Notes: generated from the letters alone by a model not told the origin. 64,000 bases of DNA from Psychroserpens algicola (GCF_014526325.1 NZ_JACNMJ010000004.1:186001-250000), one strand, 5' to 3'; shown: positions 43,637 through 53,215, numbered from the stretch's first letter. Numbers and translations: made by a program.

Positions 43637-45019
43637 ATGAAACACCTAGAAAAAGGAAGTTCTAAATTATTAAATGCTTGGGCTTTCTATGATTGGGCAA
43701 ATTCTGTATATACACTGACTATTGCGTCGTCGATATTTCCAATATTTTATTCAGCATTATTTGTTTCTCAAACCGAAAAGCTAGTACCTGCTTTTGGAAT
43801 GGTTTTTAAAAGCACAGCTCTTATAACGTATGTCACTGCTTTTACCTTTTTAGTCGTTGCATTCACATCGCCAATATTGTCAGGTATTGCAGATTATGTA
43901 GGAAACAAAAAGAATTTCATGAAATTCTTTTGTTATGTTGGAGGTCTAGGTTGTATTGGACTCTACTGGTTTAGTATCGATAATATTCACCTTAGTCTTT
44001 TGTTTTATTTTATGGGCTTAATCGGATATTGGGGAAGTCTGGTGTTTTATAACTCTTATCTGCCAGATATTGCCTATCCTGAACAACAAGATAGAATTAG
44101 TGCTAAAGGGTTTAGTATGGGCTACGTTGGTAGTGTAATTTTATTATTGTTAAACCTGGCTATGGTCATGAAACCAGATTGGTTTGGTTTTGATATTAGT
44201 ATTTCTGAAACTTTAAAAGAAACAGGAACTGAAGCTCAAATTACTCAAGCGTTAAAAGAAGCCAAAGATGCGGCATCTTTTGAAGCCATGAGAATCGCTT
44301 TTATAACTGTAGGATTGTGGTGGATTTTATTTAGTCAGTATACATTTTATGTCCTTCCTAAAGGAGTGTCTAACGGACATAAAGTAACAAAAGATGTAGT
44401 GTTTAATGGCTTAAAAGAGCTTAAGTTAGTATGGCATCAAATGCAACAAAACCTGCGTTTAAAAAGCTATCTGATTGCTTTTTTTGTATTTAGCATGGCT
44501 GTGCAGACAATTATGTTGGTTGCAGTTTATTTTGGAGAAGAAGAGATCAGTTGGGGAGGTGACGATGCAAAAACTACAGGACTTATTGTAAGTATTTTAG
44601 TCATTCAATTAGTAGCCATAGTTGGAGCTACGTTAACTTCGTTAGCGTCATCTAAATTCGGAAACATCAAAACACTCATCGTAGTTAATATCATTTGGAT
44701 GCTGTTATGTGTGTATGCGTATTTTATGGAAACTCCTGTTCAGTTTTATATTGCTGCCTCGCTTGTAGGTTTAGTAATGGGTGGAATTCAATCTTTAGCG
44801 CGTTCGACTTATTCTAAGTTTTTACCAGACACTGAAGATACCACATCATATTTTAGTTTTTATGATGTTGCTGAAAAAATAGGCATTGTCATCGGTATGG
44901 TTATTTTTGCTACAATCGATCAGGTAACAGGGAGCATGAGAAATGCAATATTGTTTTTGTTCATTTTCTTTTTAATAGGAATTATTTTATTGTTCAGAGT
45001 GCCAAAGACTAATAAATAA
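43637..45019 (+). CDS. UMF1-type MFS transporter
   Basis: A 460-residue membrane protein with about 12 helices. The opening LNAWAFYDWANSVYTLTIASSIFPIFY is the signature of the UMF1/Atg22-like MFS branch, with SPILSGIADYVGNKKNFMKF (loop 2-3 motif), SYLPDIAYPEQQDRISAKGFSMGYVGS and GGIQSLARSTYSKFLPD. Substrates of bacterial members are unknown; yeast Atg22 exports amino acids from the vacuole. It is not in an obvious operon. Confidence 0.88.
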   Translation: MKHLEKGSSKLLNAWAFYDWANSVYTLTIASSIFPIFYSALFVSQTEKLVPAFGMVFKSTALITYVTAFTFLVVAFTSPILSGIADYVGNKKNFMKFFCYVGGLGCIGLYWFSIDNIHLSLLFYFMGLIGYWGSLVFYNSYLPDIAYPEQQDRISAKGFSMGYVGSVILLLLNLAMVMKPDWFGFDISISETLKETGTEAQITQALKEAKDAASFEAMRIAFITVGLWWILFSQYTFYVLPKGVSNGHKVTKDVVFNGLKELKLVWHQMQQNLRLKSYLIAFFVFSMAVQTIMLVAVYFGEEEISWGGDDAKTTGLIVSILVIQLVAIVGATLTSLASSKFGNIKTLIVVNIIWMLLCVYAYFMETPVQFYIAASLVGLVMGGIQSLARSTYSKFLPDTEDTTSYFSFYDVAEKIGIVIGMVIFATIDQVTGSMRNAILFLFIFFLIGIILLFRVPKTNK

Positions 45020-45023
45020 ATGC

Positions 45024-45040
45024 TATGTTTGAAGCTTCAA
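45024..45040 (+). promoter_or_regulatory. -7 box with overlapping palindrome before the first twin lipoprotein
   Basis: TATGTTTG (45024-45031) matches TAnnTTTG; TTGAAGCTTCAA (45029-45040) is a perfect 12-bp palindrome overlapping its end, 17 nt before the start codon. Confidence 0.45.
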
Positions 45041-45056
45041 CCTATTATTTTAAATT

Positions 45057-45848
45057 ATGAAAAAATTAAATTTTATTTTCAGCCTTATTGCTTTGTGTTT
45101 CGTATTAAACTGTGATAGTGATTCTTCTAACGGAGATGATCCAGCTAACTGTGATGCTGCTACTGAGCAAGTGACTGAAGCTTTAGCAGATTTTAATACT
45201 GCTAATGAACTAAATTACACCGAAAAATGTAATGATTATAAGTCTGCATTAGAGAATTTACAAAGTGCGTGTGGCGATGAAAATGGTCAGATTCAAGCAC
45301 TAATCGATGGTTTAGGTGATTGTACACTTACAAACAACCCAGGAAATATTGAAGCATTGATGACTGCTAATATTGCAGGAGAACAATTTAATCTAATGCG
45401 ACCAAACGGATTTAATTTATTCAATAATGCCATAGGTATGGTAACTTACTCTTACTTTAGTGATGAAGACTATATTAGAATCCAAGGAAATAGCACCTAC
45501 CAGAATATCTCACCAACAGAATTTACAAAAGAAATTACAATCTGGATTCCTCAAAGTAGCTGGAGTGTTGGTACATATACTCTAGCTGATAGTGTTGTGG
45601 ATGCTTTTGAAACTGGAGAAACACCAACGCCTCATTATGGTATAGTTTATTTTAATAATGATGAATATCCTCAAGCATTTGAAGAAGAAGGTACAATCAC
45701 TATTACAGAGTTTAATTTAGAAGACCGTGTGATTAGAGGAACTTTTGAGTTCTCATTTATGCGATCTGGTGATGGAGTTGAAATAGGACCTTTTCAATGT
45801 ATGAATGGTACTTTTGACTACTCATTAGATGATGAGTATTTCGATTAA
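45057..45848 (+). CDS. Twin lipoprotein A with four-Cys N-terminal module
   Basis: A 263-residue lipoprotein; signal ends CFVLNC followed by acidic DSDSSNGDD, a surface-export pattern. Residues 32-89 form a small helical module with cysteines at 32, 58, 72 and 89. The same module, with identical cysteine spacing (C-x25-C-x13-C-x16-C), occurs in the next gene. The C-terminal part is beta-rich, with GTITITEFNLEDRVIRGTFEFSF near the end, resembling DUF6252-type proteins; this match is tentative. A terminator follows, so it is transcribed separately from its twin. Confidence 0.75.
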   Translation: MKKLNFIFSLIALCFVLNCDSDSSNGDDPANCDAATEQVTEALADFNTANELNYTEKCNDYKSALENLQSACGDENGQIQALIDGLGDCTLTNNPGNIEALMTANIAGEQFNLMRPNGFNLFNNAIGMVTYSYFSDEDYIRIQGNSTYQNISPTEFTKEITIWIPQSSWSVGTYTLADSVVDAFETGETPTPHYGIVYFNNDEYPQAFEEEGTITITEFNLEDRVIRGTFEFSFMRSGDGVEIGPFQCMNGTFDYSLDDEYFD

Positions 45849-45870
45849 TATGTTTTATACAAGTTTAAGA

Positions 45871-45897
45871 ACCACTATTTAAATAGTGGTTTTTTTG
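45871..45897 (+). terminator. Rho-independent terminator
   Basis: ACCACTATTTAAATAGTGGT (45871-45890) is a perfect palindrome followed by a T-run. Confidence 0.85.
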
Positions 45898-45915
45898 TTT
45901 TAGAGAACATGTTTT

Positions 45916-45949
45916 TTGATTATACCTATAAAATAAATTAGTATGTTTG
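45916..45949 (+). promoter_or_regulatory. Promoter of the second twin lipoprotein
   Basis: TTG (45916-45918), 23-nt spacer, TATGTTTG (45942-45949). GTTTG-TG-CAAAC (45945-45956) forms a dyad over the -7 box. It supports the start at 45974. Confidence 0.6.
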
Positions 45950-45973
45950 TGCAAACACTTTATCCAAATTATT

Positions 45974-46711
45974 ATGAAAAAGAATCTGTTGCTATTGTTG
46001 TGTACAACACTGTTTATGTTTATTTCCTGTGAAGATGAGCCTATAGATGGTGATTTAACAGGAGGTGGTGAAATACCATCTTGTGCTACAGCCATAGAAA
46101 ATACTGTTCAAGCTGCTGTCAATTTTTCTGCTTCAAATGCAGATACATACACACAATTGTGTATTGCATATCGAAATGCTTTACAATCTCAAATATTGGC
46201 TTGTGGTGATGATGATGGAAGTGTTCAATTGGCCATTGATGCTTTAGGAGATTGTTTAGATGAAAATCAGCAATCTACAGATGTCGAAGGAACCTGGTTG
46301 TTAACCTCTTGGTTAGGTGAAAATCCTATTGACCTAAATAATGACGGTGTCGAAAGTGACAACTTTTTAGATGAGATGGATTGCTACACTAATGAAACCA
46401 TTGTTTTTAGTAATGATGGTACTGCTGTGGCCATGAGTACATCTTATGCAGAATTTGATGTGTATATTGAGGTTGGAACAACAAACTCTTACGACTATAC
46501 AGTAAACTGCATTGATGAAATTGAAAATACAAGTGCAACTTGGGAACAATCTGGAAATATAATTAGTATTACAGATGTTGACGGGACATCAGAATGGACT
46601 TTAAACGGAAACCAATTATCTATTGTGGTTCCAAGTGCCTTTTTCGCGATAAGCGAAGATGCATCAATAACCGTTACAGAAGATCTAACGTTTATTTATA
46701 CTAAACAGTAA
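45974..46711 (+). CDS. Twin lipoprotein B with four-Cys module and lipocalin-like domain
   Basis: A 245-residue lipoprotein from the ATG at 45974 (signal MKKNLLLLLCTTLFMFISC, then acidic EDEPIDGD); an earlier in-frame ATG at 45947 lies inside the promoter. Cysteines 37, 63, 77 and 94 repeat the exact spacing of the neighbouring twin A. From about residue 104 a lipocalin-like domain follows: VEGTWLLTSWLGE, NETIVFSNDGTAVAM, SATWEQSGNIISITD and WTLNGNQLSIVV, the pattern of Bacteroidota lipocalin-family proteins. Function is unknown; surface exposure is likely. Confidence 0.75.
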   Translation: MKKNLLLLLCTTLFMFISCEDEPIDGDLTGGGEIPSCATAIENTVQAAVNFSASNADTYTQLCIAYRNALQSQILACGDDDGSVQLAIDALGDCLDENQQSTDVEGTWLLTSWLGENPIDLNNDGVESDNFLDEMDCYTNETIVFSNDGTAVAMSTSYAEFDVYIEVGTTNSYDYTVNCIDEIENTSATWEQSGNIISITDVDGTSEWTLNGNQLSIVVPSAFFAISEDASITVTEDLTFIYTKQ

Positions 46712-46727
46712 GATATTAAATGATATA

Positions 46728-46766
46728 AAAAAAGCCACAAACAATGTTATGTTTGTGGCTTTTTTA
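46728..46766. terminator. Bidirectional terminator
   Basis: AAAGCCACAAACA (46731-46743) pairs with TGTTTGTGGCTTT (46750-46762), with A-run and T-run flanks, between two convergent genes. Confidence 0.85.
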
Positions 46767-46781
46767 TTTAATGATAGGCAT

Positions 46782-47501
46782 TTAGTTTTCGATGCTGCCA
46801 GAACCTGATACTTTGGCATCGTGTGATGTAGGTTTTCCTCGGTACTCAATGTCTCCTGAGCCAGTTACTCTAGCTGTAAATTCTCCGTTACAAACTACTT
46901 TTGCATCGCCAGAACCTGTTATAGCTACATTTGTGTGCACAGAATTTAGATCAAATCCATGAAAATCACCAGAACCTGTTACTCGTGCTGTTAGGTTAGT
47001 GGTAGAACCTTTTAATGTCACATCACCAGAACCAGTAACTTTTCCTGAGACACTTTTAGTTTTTACATCTAATATCACATCTCCAGAACCTGATAAGGAT
47101 ACTTCTAAGTCGTTGGCCGAAATGGTATCTTCACTCCATAAGTCTCCAGAGCCTGATAACGATACTTTATCTAAATCCTGAAACGGGATGGTAATTTTAA
47201 TCGTTTCATTTCTACTCGGACTAATACTTTTACCTTTTTCAGTTTTGATAACCAGTTTTCCGTCTTTAACCTCTGTGATGATATATTGCAAAAGATTAGA
47301 TTCACCTTCAACAGTAATTTTTCCTTCGGTTCCTGATACAAGTACGTAGTCAAAACTACCTGCACATAATACCGTATGGTAATCTGAAGTTGTTCTATGT
47401 TCTGTAGTGACTTTCCCATTACCTTTTACTTTGTTCCATTGCGCTTGAGATAATGAGAAACTCAGTAGGGCAACTAATGCTAATATTGATGATTTTTTCA
47501 T
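46782..47501 (-). CDS. Head-GIN domain (DUF2807) secreted protein
   Basis: A 239-residue protein from the ATG at 47501 with signal peptide MKKSSILALVALLSFSLSQAQ; the frame extends upstream but without signal. A DUF2807 head-GIN domain follows. It has seven GSG[DS] motifs at about 20-residue spacing (SLSGSGDLW, SLSGSGDVI, VTGSGDVT, VTGSGDFH, ITGSGDAK, VTGSGDIE, VSGSGSIE), each a turn of a right-handed beta-helix. It is likely surface or periplasmic. It is last in the leftward operon with an ECF sigma factor, a membrane protein and a DYG-repeat protein. Confidence 0.88.
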   Translation of the reverse strand: MKKSSILALVALLSFSLSQAQWNKVKGNGKVTTEHRTTSDYHTVLCAGSFDYVLVSGTEGKITVEGESNLLQYIITEVKDGKLVIKTEKGKSISPSRNETIKITIPFQDLDKVSLSGSGDLWSEDTISANDLEVSLSGSGDVILDVKTKSVSGKVTGSGDVTLKGSTTNLTARVTGSGDFHGFDLNSVHTNVAITGSGDAKVVCNGEFTARVTGSGDIEYRGKPTSHDAKVSGSGSIEN

Positions 47502-47526
47502 GATATTTATATTTATAATTGTGTTT

Positions 47527-48618
47527 TTAATTGTTTTTAAATGTGACGCTTCCATATTCAGATTTTATTCTAATCATATTTCCGCTGGTAGAACTTCCGT
47601 GGTAACCTTGATAATATTTATCTGTAGATTCAATACGTCTTTTGGTAAATTCAAAATCATCGGCACCACGTAAAGAGGCATATTCTAAGTCGATATCAAA
47701 ATTAAATTTGTACCCAGAATCGTAACCAATAGTAATCCCGTTGTAATCTGATTCTATTTGAATATCACCAGCTGTAGCAGCCATTTTTTCAATTTTAATC
47801 GAACCATAATCTGCTTTAAGATTTACGTTATTATAAATCGTGCCTAGTCGAAGTGTCAGGTAATCGCCATTACCTACAACATTGTTGGCATTGTTGATTT
47901 TCATAGATCCATAATCACAATTGTAATTGATATCTTCAGCAACTTCGATTTCGGTTTTTGTGTAATCGGCATTAATATCTAAACTCTTAGCTTTCCCTAC
48001 AGTATAGCCACTGTAATCGGCATTGATACTTCCGCTTTTAATGTATTCAAAATAACAGTTATTTGTGTAGTCAAATGAGATGGCATTATGATCAGCCATA
48101 AGTTCTTTTGTTGTTATTTTTCCGTAGTCACAATTAATTTCTGCGCGACCTTCAAGCTTGTCTAAATCAATACTTCCGTAGTCATTATTTAAATCGACAT
48201 TATTGGTGATTGGCATTTTAATAATGTAATTGATTTCCATATTGACATTATTGTTTTTTCCCCAATTCCACCAGGATTTTGATTTGTTTTTACTAAATAT
48301 GGTTTTAGCTGATACCATCATATTTGAAGCATTAAACTCAACAGTGATATCGTCTAATTTTTCCTGCACTTTTTCTAAATCATCACCATTGGTTTTGATG
48401 TAAACTTCAAATGAAATGGAAGATCCTTCGTAGGTTGTAATATTGATGTTGCCATAGCTGTTATCCACTTTAAGTGTTGCGTTAGCATTTACCTGATATT
48501 CCTTTGTAATGGTTTTTTCTTTGGTGTGTTTACCTTTCATTTTATGACCTGTAGCCAGTGCCATAGATGGAATCAAGATAAAAACAAATAATAGTTTATA
48601 TAGTAGTTGTGTTTTCAT
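47527..48618 (-). CDS. DYG-repeat beta-helix protein (DUF4097-like)
   Basis: A 363-residue protein starting at the ATG 48618 (signal MKTQLLYKLLFVFILIPSMALA). The mature part holds about eight repeats with core [NKS]xDYG: VDNSYGNINI, LNNDYGSIDL, NCDYGKITT, NADYSGYTV, NADYTKTEI, NCDYGSMKI, KADYGSIKI and KSEYGSVTF. Spacing of 20-40 residues and alternating hydrophobics indicate a beta-helix like DUF4097/adhesin-like proteins. The start lies 23 nt inside the upstream anti-sigma-like gene, so translation is coupled. It could be a cell-envelope sensor or structural protein. Confidence 0.8.
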   Translation of the reverse strand: MKTQLLYKLLFVFILIPSMALATGHKMKGKHTKEKTITKEYQVNANATLKVDNSYGNINITTYEGSSISFEVYIKTNGDDLEKVQEKLDDITVEFNASNMMVSAKTIFSKNKSKSWWNWGKNNNVNMEINYIIKMPITNNVDLNNDYGSIDLDKLEGRAEINCDYGKITTKELMADHNAISFDYTNNCYFEYIKSGSINADYSGYTVGKAKSLDINADYTKTEIEVAEDINYNCDYGSMKINNANNVVGNGDYLTLRLGTIYNNVNLKADYGSIKIEKMAATAGDIQIESDYNGITIGYDSGYKFNFDIDLEYASLRGADDFEFTKRRIESTDKYYQGYHGSSTSGNMIRIKSEYGSVTFKNN

Positions 48619-49159
48619 TTTGGTTGTTTTTAAAATTTTTAACTTCTTCAATATGTTCTATAACGTTTTTTAAGACGTCTATTCGGTTTTGAAAGTTTGA
48701 GATCATTGCGTAAATAACACGTTTGTCATTACCACTTTCGGTCAAATCTATTTTTAAAGCCTGGTAATCATCTTCAAGTACTTTGAGAGCATTCATTGCT
48801 TTTTGAATCATGTCTTCAGTTTCTGGAGAACGTTGTGCTTCAAGAGCTACGAGTTCTTGCTCGATAGCCATTGTAAAAAAGGATTGGGTTTGAGACAATT
48901 CTGGAGATATACTCGCCAAATCCATTAATTCGGGCTCTTGCTGTTCGAATACTGTAAATACACTTAAACAAATTACAATTGATGCTGCAACAGCTAAAAA
49001 AGGTTTCCAGTAACTGGTCTTTTTTGGCGGACTTTCTACAATAGTATCCTGCTGTTGTAGCTTAGCTAAAAACCGATTGTCATGTCCTAAATTTGGCATT
49101 TCGGTATCGAAAGTGCCTTCTAGGTTTTTAAACAATTCATCTATAGTATTTTTATTCAT
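48596..49159 (-). CDS. Membrane-bound anti-sigma-like protein
   Basis: A 187-residue protein with a cytoplasmic N-terminus (about 1-48, LFKNLEGTFDTEMPNLGHDNRFLAKLQQQ), a single membrane helix (about 50-68, KPFLAVAASIVICLSVFTVF) and a helical periplasmic C-terminal part with likely coiled coil. This topology, plus position 34 nt behind an ECF sigma factor, suggests an anti-sigma or sigma-partner role. No zinc-anti-sigma HxxxCxxC motif is present. Its end overlaps the DYG-repeat gene by 23 nt. Confidence 0.78.
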   Translation of the reverse strand: MNKNTIDELFKNLEGTFDTEMPNLGHDNRFLAKLQQQDTIVESPPKKTSYWKPFLAVAASIVICLSVFTVFEQQEPELMDLASISPELSQTQSFFTMAIEQELVALEAQRSPETEDMIQKAMNALKVLEDDYQALKIDLTESGNDKRVIYAMISNFQNRIDVLKNVIEHIEEVKNFKNNQNENTTTI

Positions 49160-49193
49160 AATACGTTTTTTAATGTCTTTAAGACTTTTCGCT

Positions 49194-49754
49194 TCAATAT
49201 TGTGCTAAAGGTTCTAATTTTTGTCTTAAGCTTTCTTTAGCACGAGAAATCATGGTTCTGCAATTTGCAGATGAAATACTCATTATTTCACAAATCTCGT
49301 CATAATCATAACCTTCAATTAAGTGGAGTGTTAAACTCATTCTATAATTATCTCTAAGCAATCTCATGGTCTCCAGAACTTGTTTTGCTTTTAGATTTTT
49401 AAATTCATAATCATCGGTTATGCCTGAGCTATCTTCAACTTTATACATCACATCATCTAAAGCGATTTCTTGATATTTATTACTTTTCTTATAGTGATGA
49501 ATGCTGTTGTTTATGACTATTCGTTTTAACCATGACCCAAATGTTTTAATCTCTTTAAGACTATCCAACTTTGTGAAAGCGGTTAAAAAAGAATCTTGCA
49601 TAATGTCTTCAGCTTCAAAATTGTCTTTTACAATTCTGTGTGCTGTGTTATACATCGCTTTGTAATATCGATTATAGACTTCCATTTGCGCATGCTGGTT
49701 GCCTAATTTACATAGCTGTAATAACTGCTCTATATTTTGATTGGTTAGTGTCAA
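49194..49754 (-). CDS. RNA polymerase ECF sigma factor
   Basis: A 186-residue sigma factor. Region 2 spans AQMEVYNRYYKAMYNTAHRIVKDNFEAEDIMQDSFL to FGSWLKRIVINNSIHHYKKS; region 4 spans TMRLLRDNYRMSLTLHLIEGYDYDEICEIM and SANCRTMISRAKESLRQKL. It is first in the operon sigma - membrane protein - DYG-repeat protein - head-GIN protein, all read leftward. Products downstream are secreted, so an envelope-related regulon is inferred. It is distinct from the ECF factor at 11.9 kb. Confidence 0.92.
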   Translation of the reverse strand: MTLTNQNIEQLLQLCKLGNQHAQMEVYNRYYKAMYNTAHRIVKDNFEAEDIMQDSFLTAFTKLDSLKEIKTFGSWLKRIVINNSIHHYKKSNKYQEIALDDVMYKVEDSSGITDDYEFKNLKAKQVLETMRLLRDNYRMSLTLHLIEGYDYDEICEIMSISSANCRTMISRAKESLRQKLEPLAQY

Positions 49755-49895
49755 AAAACAAATGCTTTATTATAGAGATGAAGTGTGTTTTGTTTTGTTA
49801 CACTTTTAGTAAAAAAAGTTTTTAATATTCTAAAAGGTAATGGCATAACTATTGAAATTATATAAAGGTATATAATTACTTTTACTTGATAAGTT

Positions 49896-49908
49896 ATTGA
49901 TAATCAAT
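49896..49908. repeat. Palindrome in the sigma/lon intergenic region
   Basis: ATTGATAATCAAT, the same 13-mer as at 30135-30147. It stands 35 nt upstream of the lon -7 box. Confidence 0.35.
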
Positions 49909-49942
49909 GTTAAATGTGATTTTTAAAATAAATATAAATCTA

Positions 49943-49950
49943 TAGTTTTG
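49943..49950 (+). promoter_or_regulatory. Candidate -7 box of lon
   Basis: TAGTTTTG matches TAnnTTTG exactly, 33 nt before the start codon. The -33 position lacks a clear TTG, so activation or another sigma factor is possible. Confidence 0.45.
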
Positions 49951-49983
49951 TCGTTTTAATGACAGAATGACTAAAAAAATAAT

Positions 49984-52437
49984 ATGGCGAAGTCTAATTT
50001 TTTAAAGCTTGACAGTTTGTCATTTCAGGATTTTGATGAAAATTCAGAATTAATTCCTTTAATGACTCCTGAAGATGAAGCTGAAATAAATAATGAAGTT
50101 TTACCCGAATCTTTACCAATTTTACCATTGCGTAATACAGTCTTGTTTCCTGGTGTCGTAATTCCTATTACTGCAGGAAGAGATAAATCGATAAAACTTA
50201 TCAAAGATGCTAATAATGGAAGTAAAGTTATTGGTGTTGTTTCTCAAAAAGATGAAGTTGTAGAAGATCCTACAGCTAAAGATATCTTCAAGAAAGGTAC
50301 AGTTGCACGTATTTTAAAAGTGCTCAAAATGCCAGATGGCAATACAACGATAATTATTCAAGGGAAAAAGCGCTTTGAAATTCAGGATGTGGTTTCAGAA
50401 GATCCGTATCTAACGGCAACTGTTAAAGATGTTCCTGAAGCTAAACCAGCAATCGATAATGAAGAATTTTCAGCAATTATCGAATCGATTAAAGAACTGT
50501 CGTTGCAAATTATAAAAGACAGCCCAAACATTCCTACTGAGGCTTCTTTTGCAATTAAAAATATAGAAAGCAGTTCTTTTCTGGTCAACTTTGTATCCTC
50601 AAATATGAACCTTTCCGTAAAGGAAAAACAAGAGTTGTTAGAAATAAACGATTTAAAGCAGCGTGCTCTAGCCACCTTAAAGTTTATGAATATTGAACTT
50701 CAGAAATTGGAGTTAAAAAATGATATTCAATCTAAGGTTCAAAGTGATATGAATCAGCAACAGCGCGAGTATTTCTTACATCAGCAAATGAAAACTATTC
50801 AGGAAGAACTTGGAGGTGGTGTATCGTCTGGTGAAGAAATAGAAGACATGCGCCAGAGAGCTAAGTCAAAAAAATGGAATGATAAAGTTGCAGAACACTT
50901 TGATAAAGAATTATCTAAAATGCAACGCATGAATCCTCAGGTGGCAGAGTATTCTATTCAACGTAACTATTTGGATTTATTTCTTGATTTACCATGGAAT
51001 GAATTTAGTACTGATAAATTCGATTTAAAACGCGCGATGAAAATCTTAGATCGTGATCATTACGGATTAGATGATGTAAAAAAGCGTATCATTGAATATT
51101 TAGCCGTTTTGAAACTGCGTAATGATATGAAATCGCCAATCCTTTGTCTTTACGGACCTCCAGGAGTTGGTAAAACGTCTCTTGGAAAATCGATTGCCGA
51201 AGCGCTGGGAAGAGAGTATGTGCGTATGTCTTTGGGTGGTTTGCGTGATGAAGCTGAAATTCGCGGACATCGTAAAACCTATATCGGAGCCATGCCAGGA
51301 CGAATCATTCAGAACCTCAAAAAAGCTGGGACGTCTAATCCCGTATTTGTACTCGATGAAATTGATAAGCTATCCAATTCGCATCAAGGCGACCCGTCTT
51401 CAGCTTTATTAGAAGTTTTAGATCCAGAACAAAATAGCGAGTTTCATGATAATTTCTTAGAAATGGGATTTGATTTATCTAAAGTCATGTTTATCGCTAC
51501 GTCTAATAGTTTAAATAGTATTCAACCTGCATTGATGGATCGTATGGAAATCATTAATGTTACTGGTTATACAATCGAAGAAAAAGTAGAAATAGGAAAG
51601 CGTCACCTTCTTCCAAAACAACTTAAAGAACACGGTTTAACCGATAAGCATCTTAAAATTGCTAAACCACAGCTTGAAAAAATTGTGGAAGGGTATACCA
51701 GAGAGTCTGGTGTTCGTGGATTAGAAAAGCAAATTGCTAAAATGGTACGTCATGCAGCAAAAAATATTGCTATGGAAGAAACCTACAACCTGAAAGTCAC
51801 AAATGAAGATGTGATTGAGGTTTTAGGAGCACCTAAATTGGAGCGTGATAAATATGAAAATAATAATGTTGCAGGTGTCGTTACTGGATTAGCATGGACT
51901 AGAGTAGGAGGCGATATCTTATTTATAGAATCGATTCTATCAAAAGGAAAAGGCAATTTAACCATTACAGGTAACTTAGGAAAAGTAATGAAAGAGTCTG
52001 CTACCATTGCCATGGAATACATCAAAGCAAACGCAGATGAATTTGGTATCAATCCTGAAGTATTTGAAAATTATAATGTGCATATACATGTGCCTGAGGG
52101 AGCTACGCCAAAAGATGGACCTAGTGCAGGTGTGACTATGTTAACTTCTTTAGTATCTTTGTTTACACAACGTAAGGTCAAAAATAGTTTGGCAATGACT
52201 GGAGAAATTACTTTAAGAGGAAAAGTTTTACCAGTAGGCGGTATTAAAGAAAAGATTCTGGCTGCCAAACGTGCTAGAATTAAAGAGATTTTACTTTGTG
52301 AAGATAATAAACGAGATATTGATGAAATTAAGCCAGAATATTTAAAAGGACTTACGTTTCATTATGTGAAAGACATGAGTGATGTCTTAAAACTCGCATT
52401 AACGAACCAAAAAGTAAAAAATGCAAAAAAACTTTAG
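49984..52437 (+). CDS. lon: ATP-dependent protease Lon
   Basis: An 817-residue AAA+ protease of family size. The N-terminal LON substrate domain ([19 protein letters not shown]) is followed by a coiled coil ([16 protein letters not shown]), Walker [10 protein letters not shown] (near residue 391), Walker [10 protein letters not shown], and the protease domain with catalytic Ser in [11 protein letters not shown] (near 714) and Lys in [12 protein letters not shown] (near 757). It degrades misfolded and regulatory proteins in the cytoplasm. The downstream LysM gene starts 17 nt before its stop. Confidence 0.96.
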   Translation: MAKSNFLKLDSLSFQDFDENSELIPLMTPEDEAEINNEVLPESLPILPLRNTVLFPGVVIPITAGRDKSIKLIKDANNGSKVIGVVSQKDEVVEDPTAKDIFKKGTVARILKVLKMPDGNTTIIIQGKKRFEIQDVVSEDPYLTATVKDVPEAKPAIDNEEFSAIIESIKELSLQIIKDSPNIPTEASFAIKNIESSSFLVNFVSSNMNLSVKEKQELLEINDLKQRALATLKFMNIELQKLELKNDIQSKVQSDMNQQQREYFLHQQMKTIQEELGGGVSSGEEIEDMRQRAKSKKWNDKVAEHFDKELSKMQRMNPQVAEYSIQRNYLDLFLDLPWNEFSTDKFDLKRAMKILDRDHYGLDDVKKRIIEYLAVLKLRNDMKSPILCLYGPPGVGKTSLGKSIAEALGREYVRMSLGGLRDEAEIRGHRKTYIGAMPGRIIQNLKKAGTSNPVFVLDEIDKLSNSHQGDPSSALLEVLDPEQNSEFHDNFLEMGFDLSKVMFIATSNSLNSIQPALMDRMEIINVTGYTIEEKVEIGKRHLLPKQLKEHGLTDKHLKIAKPQLEKIVEGYTRESGVRGLEKQIAKMVRHAAKNIAMEETYNLKVTNEDVIEVLGAPKLERDKYENNNVAGVVTGLAWTRVGGDILFIESILSKGKGNLTITGNLGKVMKESATIAMEYIKANADEFGINPEVFENYNVHIHVPEGATPKDGPSAGVTMLTSLVSLFTQRKVKNSLAMTGEITLRGKVLPVGGIKEKILAAKRARIKEILLCEDNKRDIDEIKPEYLKGLTFHYVKDMSDVLKLALTNQKVKNAKKL

Positions 52438-53215
52438 ATTGATAGCTACAGTTTTAGTAGTAACAGCTTCAAGTTTTGGGGCTGTTGCTCAAACTGAAAC
52501 ACAAAAAGATGTTGTATTAGATGGAAAACCAGCAAAACTAAATGTTAAGACTGGAGAGGTTAAGTTAGTAGAACTTAAAACTATTAATGGTAAAATAGTA
52601 GAAAGTGATACTACTAAAGCCAAAACTGTAATTCAAGCCAATTTAATTACTAATACCAGCACCAGAAAAAAAGTAGATAGTACTAAAGCCATTACTACCA
52701 ACAGACCTGATACATTACGTCAGTATTATAAAAAACAATTAGTTTCTGAAAGTGAAACATCTACAGATTCTAAAAATGATTCAGAGGTTATAGATGATGT
52801 TATATTAATAACTCCAGATAAAACAGAAAGTGCCGAAAAAGCAACGACTCTGGTTTACGATACAACTTCTAATTATTCTCAAAATAGTGCTACATATGAA
52901 AAAAGTGCTACCAATTATCATATTGTTCAAAAAGGGGAAACCTTATATTCTCTAGCGAAATTATATAACACGACCTTAGGACAATTAAAAGATGCCAATC
53001 ATTTAGAAACAACACTTATTAAAGTCGGTCAAAATTTACGCGTAGCAAACTTTGGAACTGCAGATGCTCGGCATAGTTCAGTTTGGACTGTTTCTAAAGG
53101 TGACACCTTATATAGTATCGCTAAACGCAACAACACAACTGTAGAAGCTATAAAAGCTTTAAACGGACTTCAAAGTAATTTAATTTTACCAGGACAAAAA
53201 CTTCAGTTAAAATAG
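52421..53215 (+). CDS. Secreted protein with two LysM domains
   Basis: A 264-residue protein with signal peptide (about 1-23, ending GAVAQ). A Thr/Ser/Lys-rich disordered region covers roughly 25-165. Two LysM domains follow: [20 protein letters not shown] to [10 protein letters not shown], and [19 protein letters not shown] to [10 protein letters not shown] at the C-terminus. LysM binds N-acetylglucosamine chains of peptidoglycan. The gene overlaps lon by 17 nt in a different frame, suggesting coupling to lon. Confidence 0.88.
   Translation: MQKNFRLIATVLVVTASSFGAVAQTETQKDVVLDGKPAKLNVKTGEVKLVELKTINGKIVESDTTKAKTVIQANLITNTSTRKKVDSTKAITTNRPDTLRQYYKKQLVSESETSTDSKNDSEVIDDVILITPDKTESAEKATTLVYDTTSNYSQNSATYEKSATNYHIVQKGETLYSLAKLYNTTLGQLKDANHLETTLIKVGQNLRVANFGTADARHSSVWTVSKGDTLYSIAKRNNTTVEAIKALNGLQSNLILPGQKLQLK

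Noticed and set aside
46800-47170. Repeated DNA words encoding GSGD turns
   Set aside because: They are coding repeats of a beta-helix protein, with varying spacers, not a CRISPR or mobile repeat.
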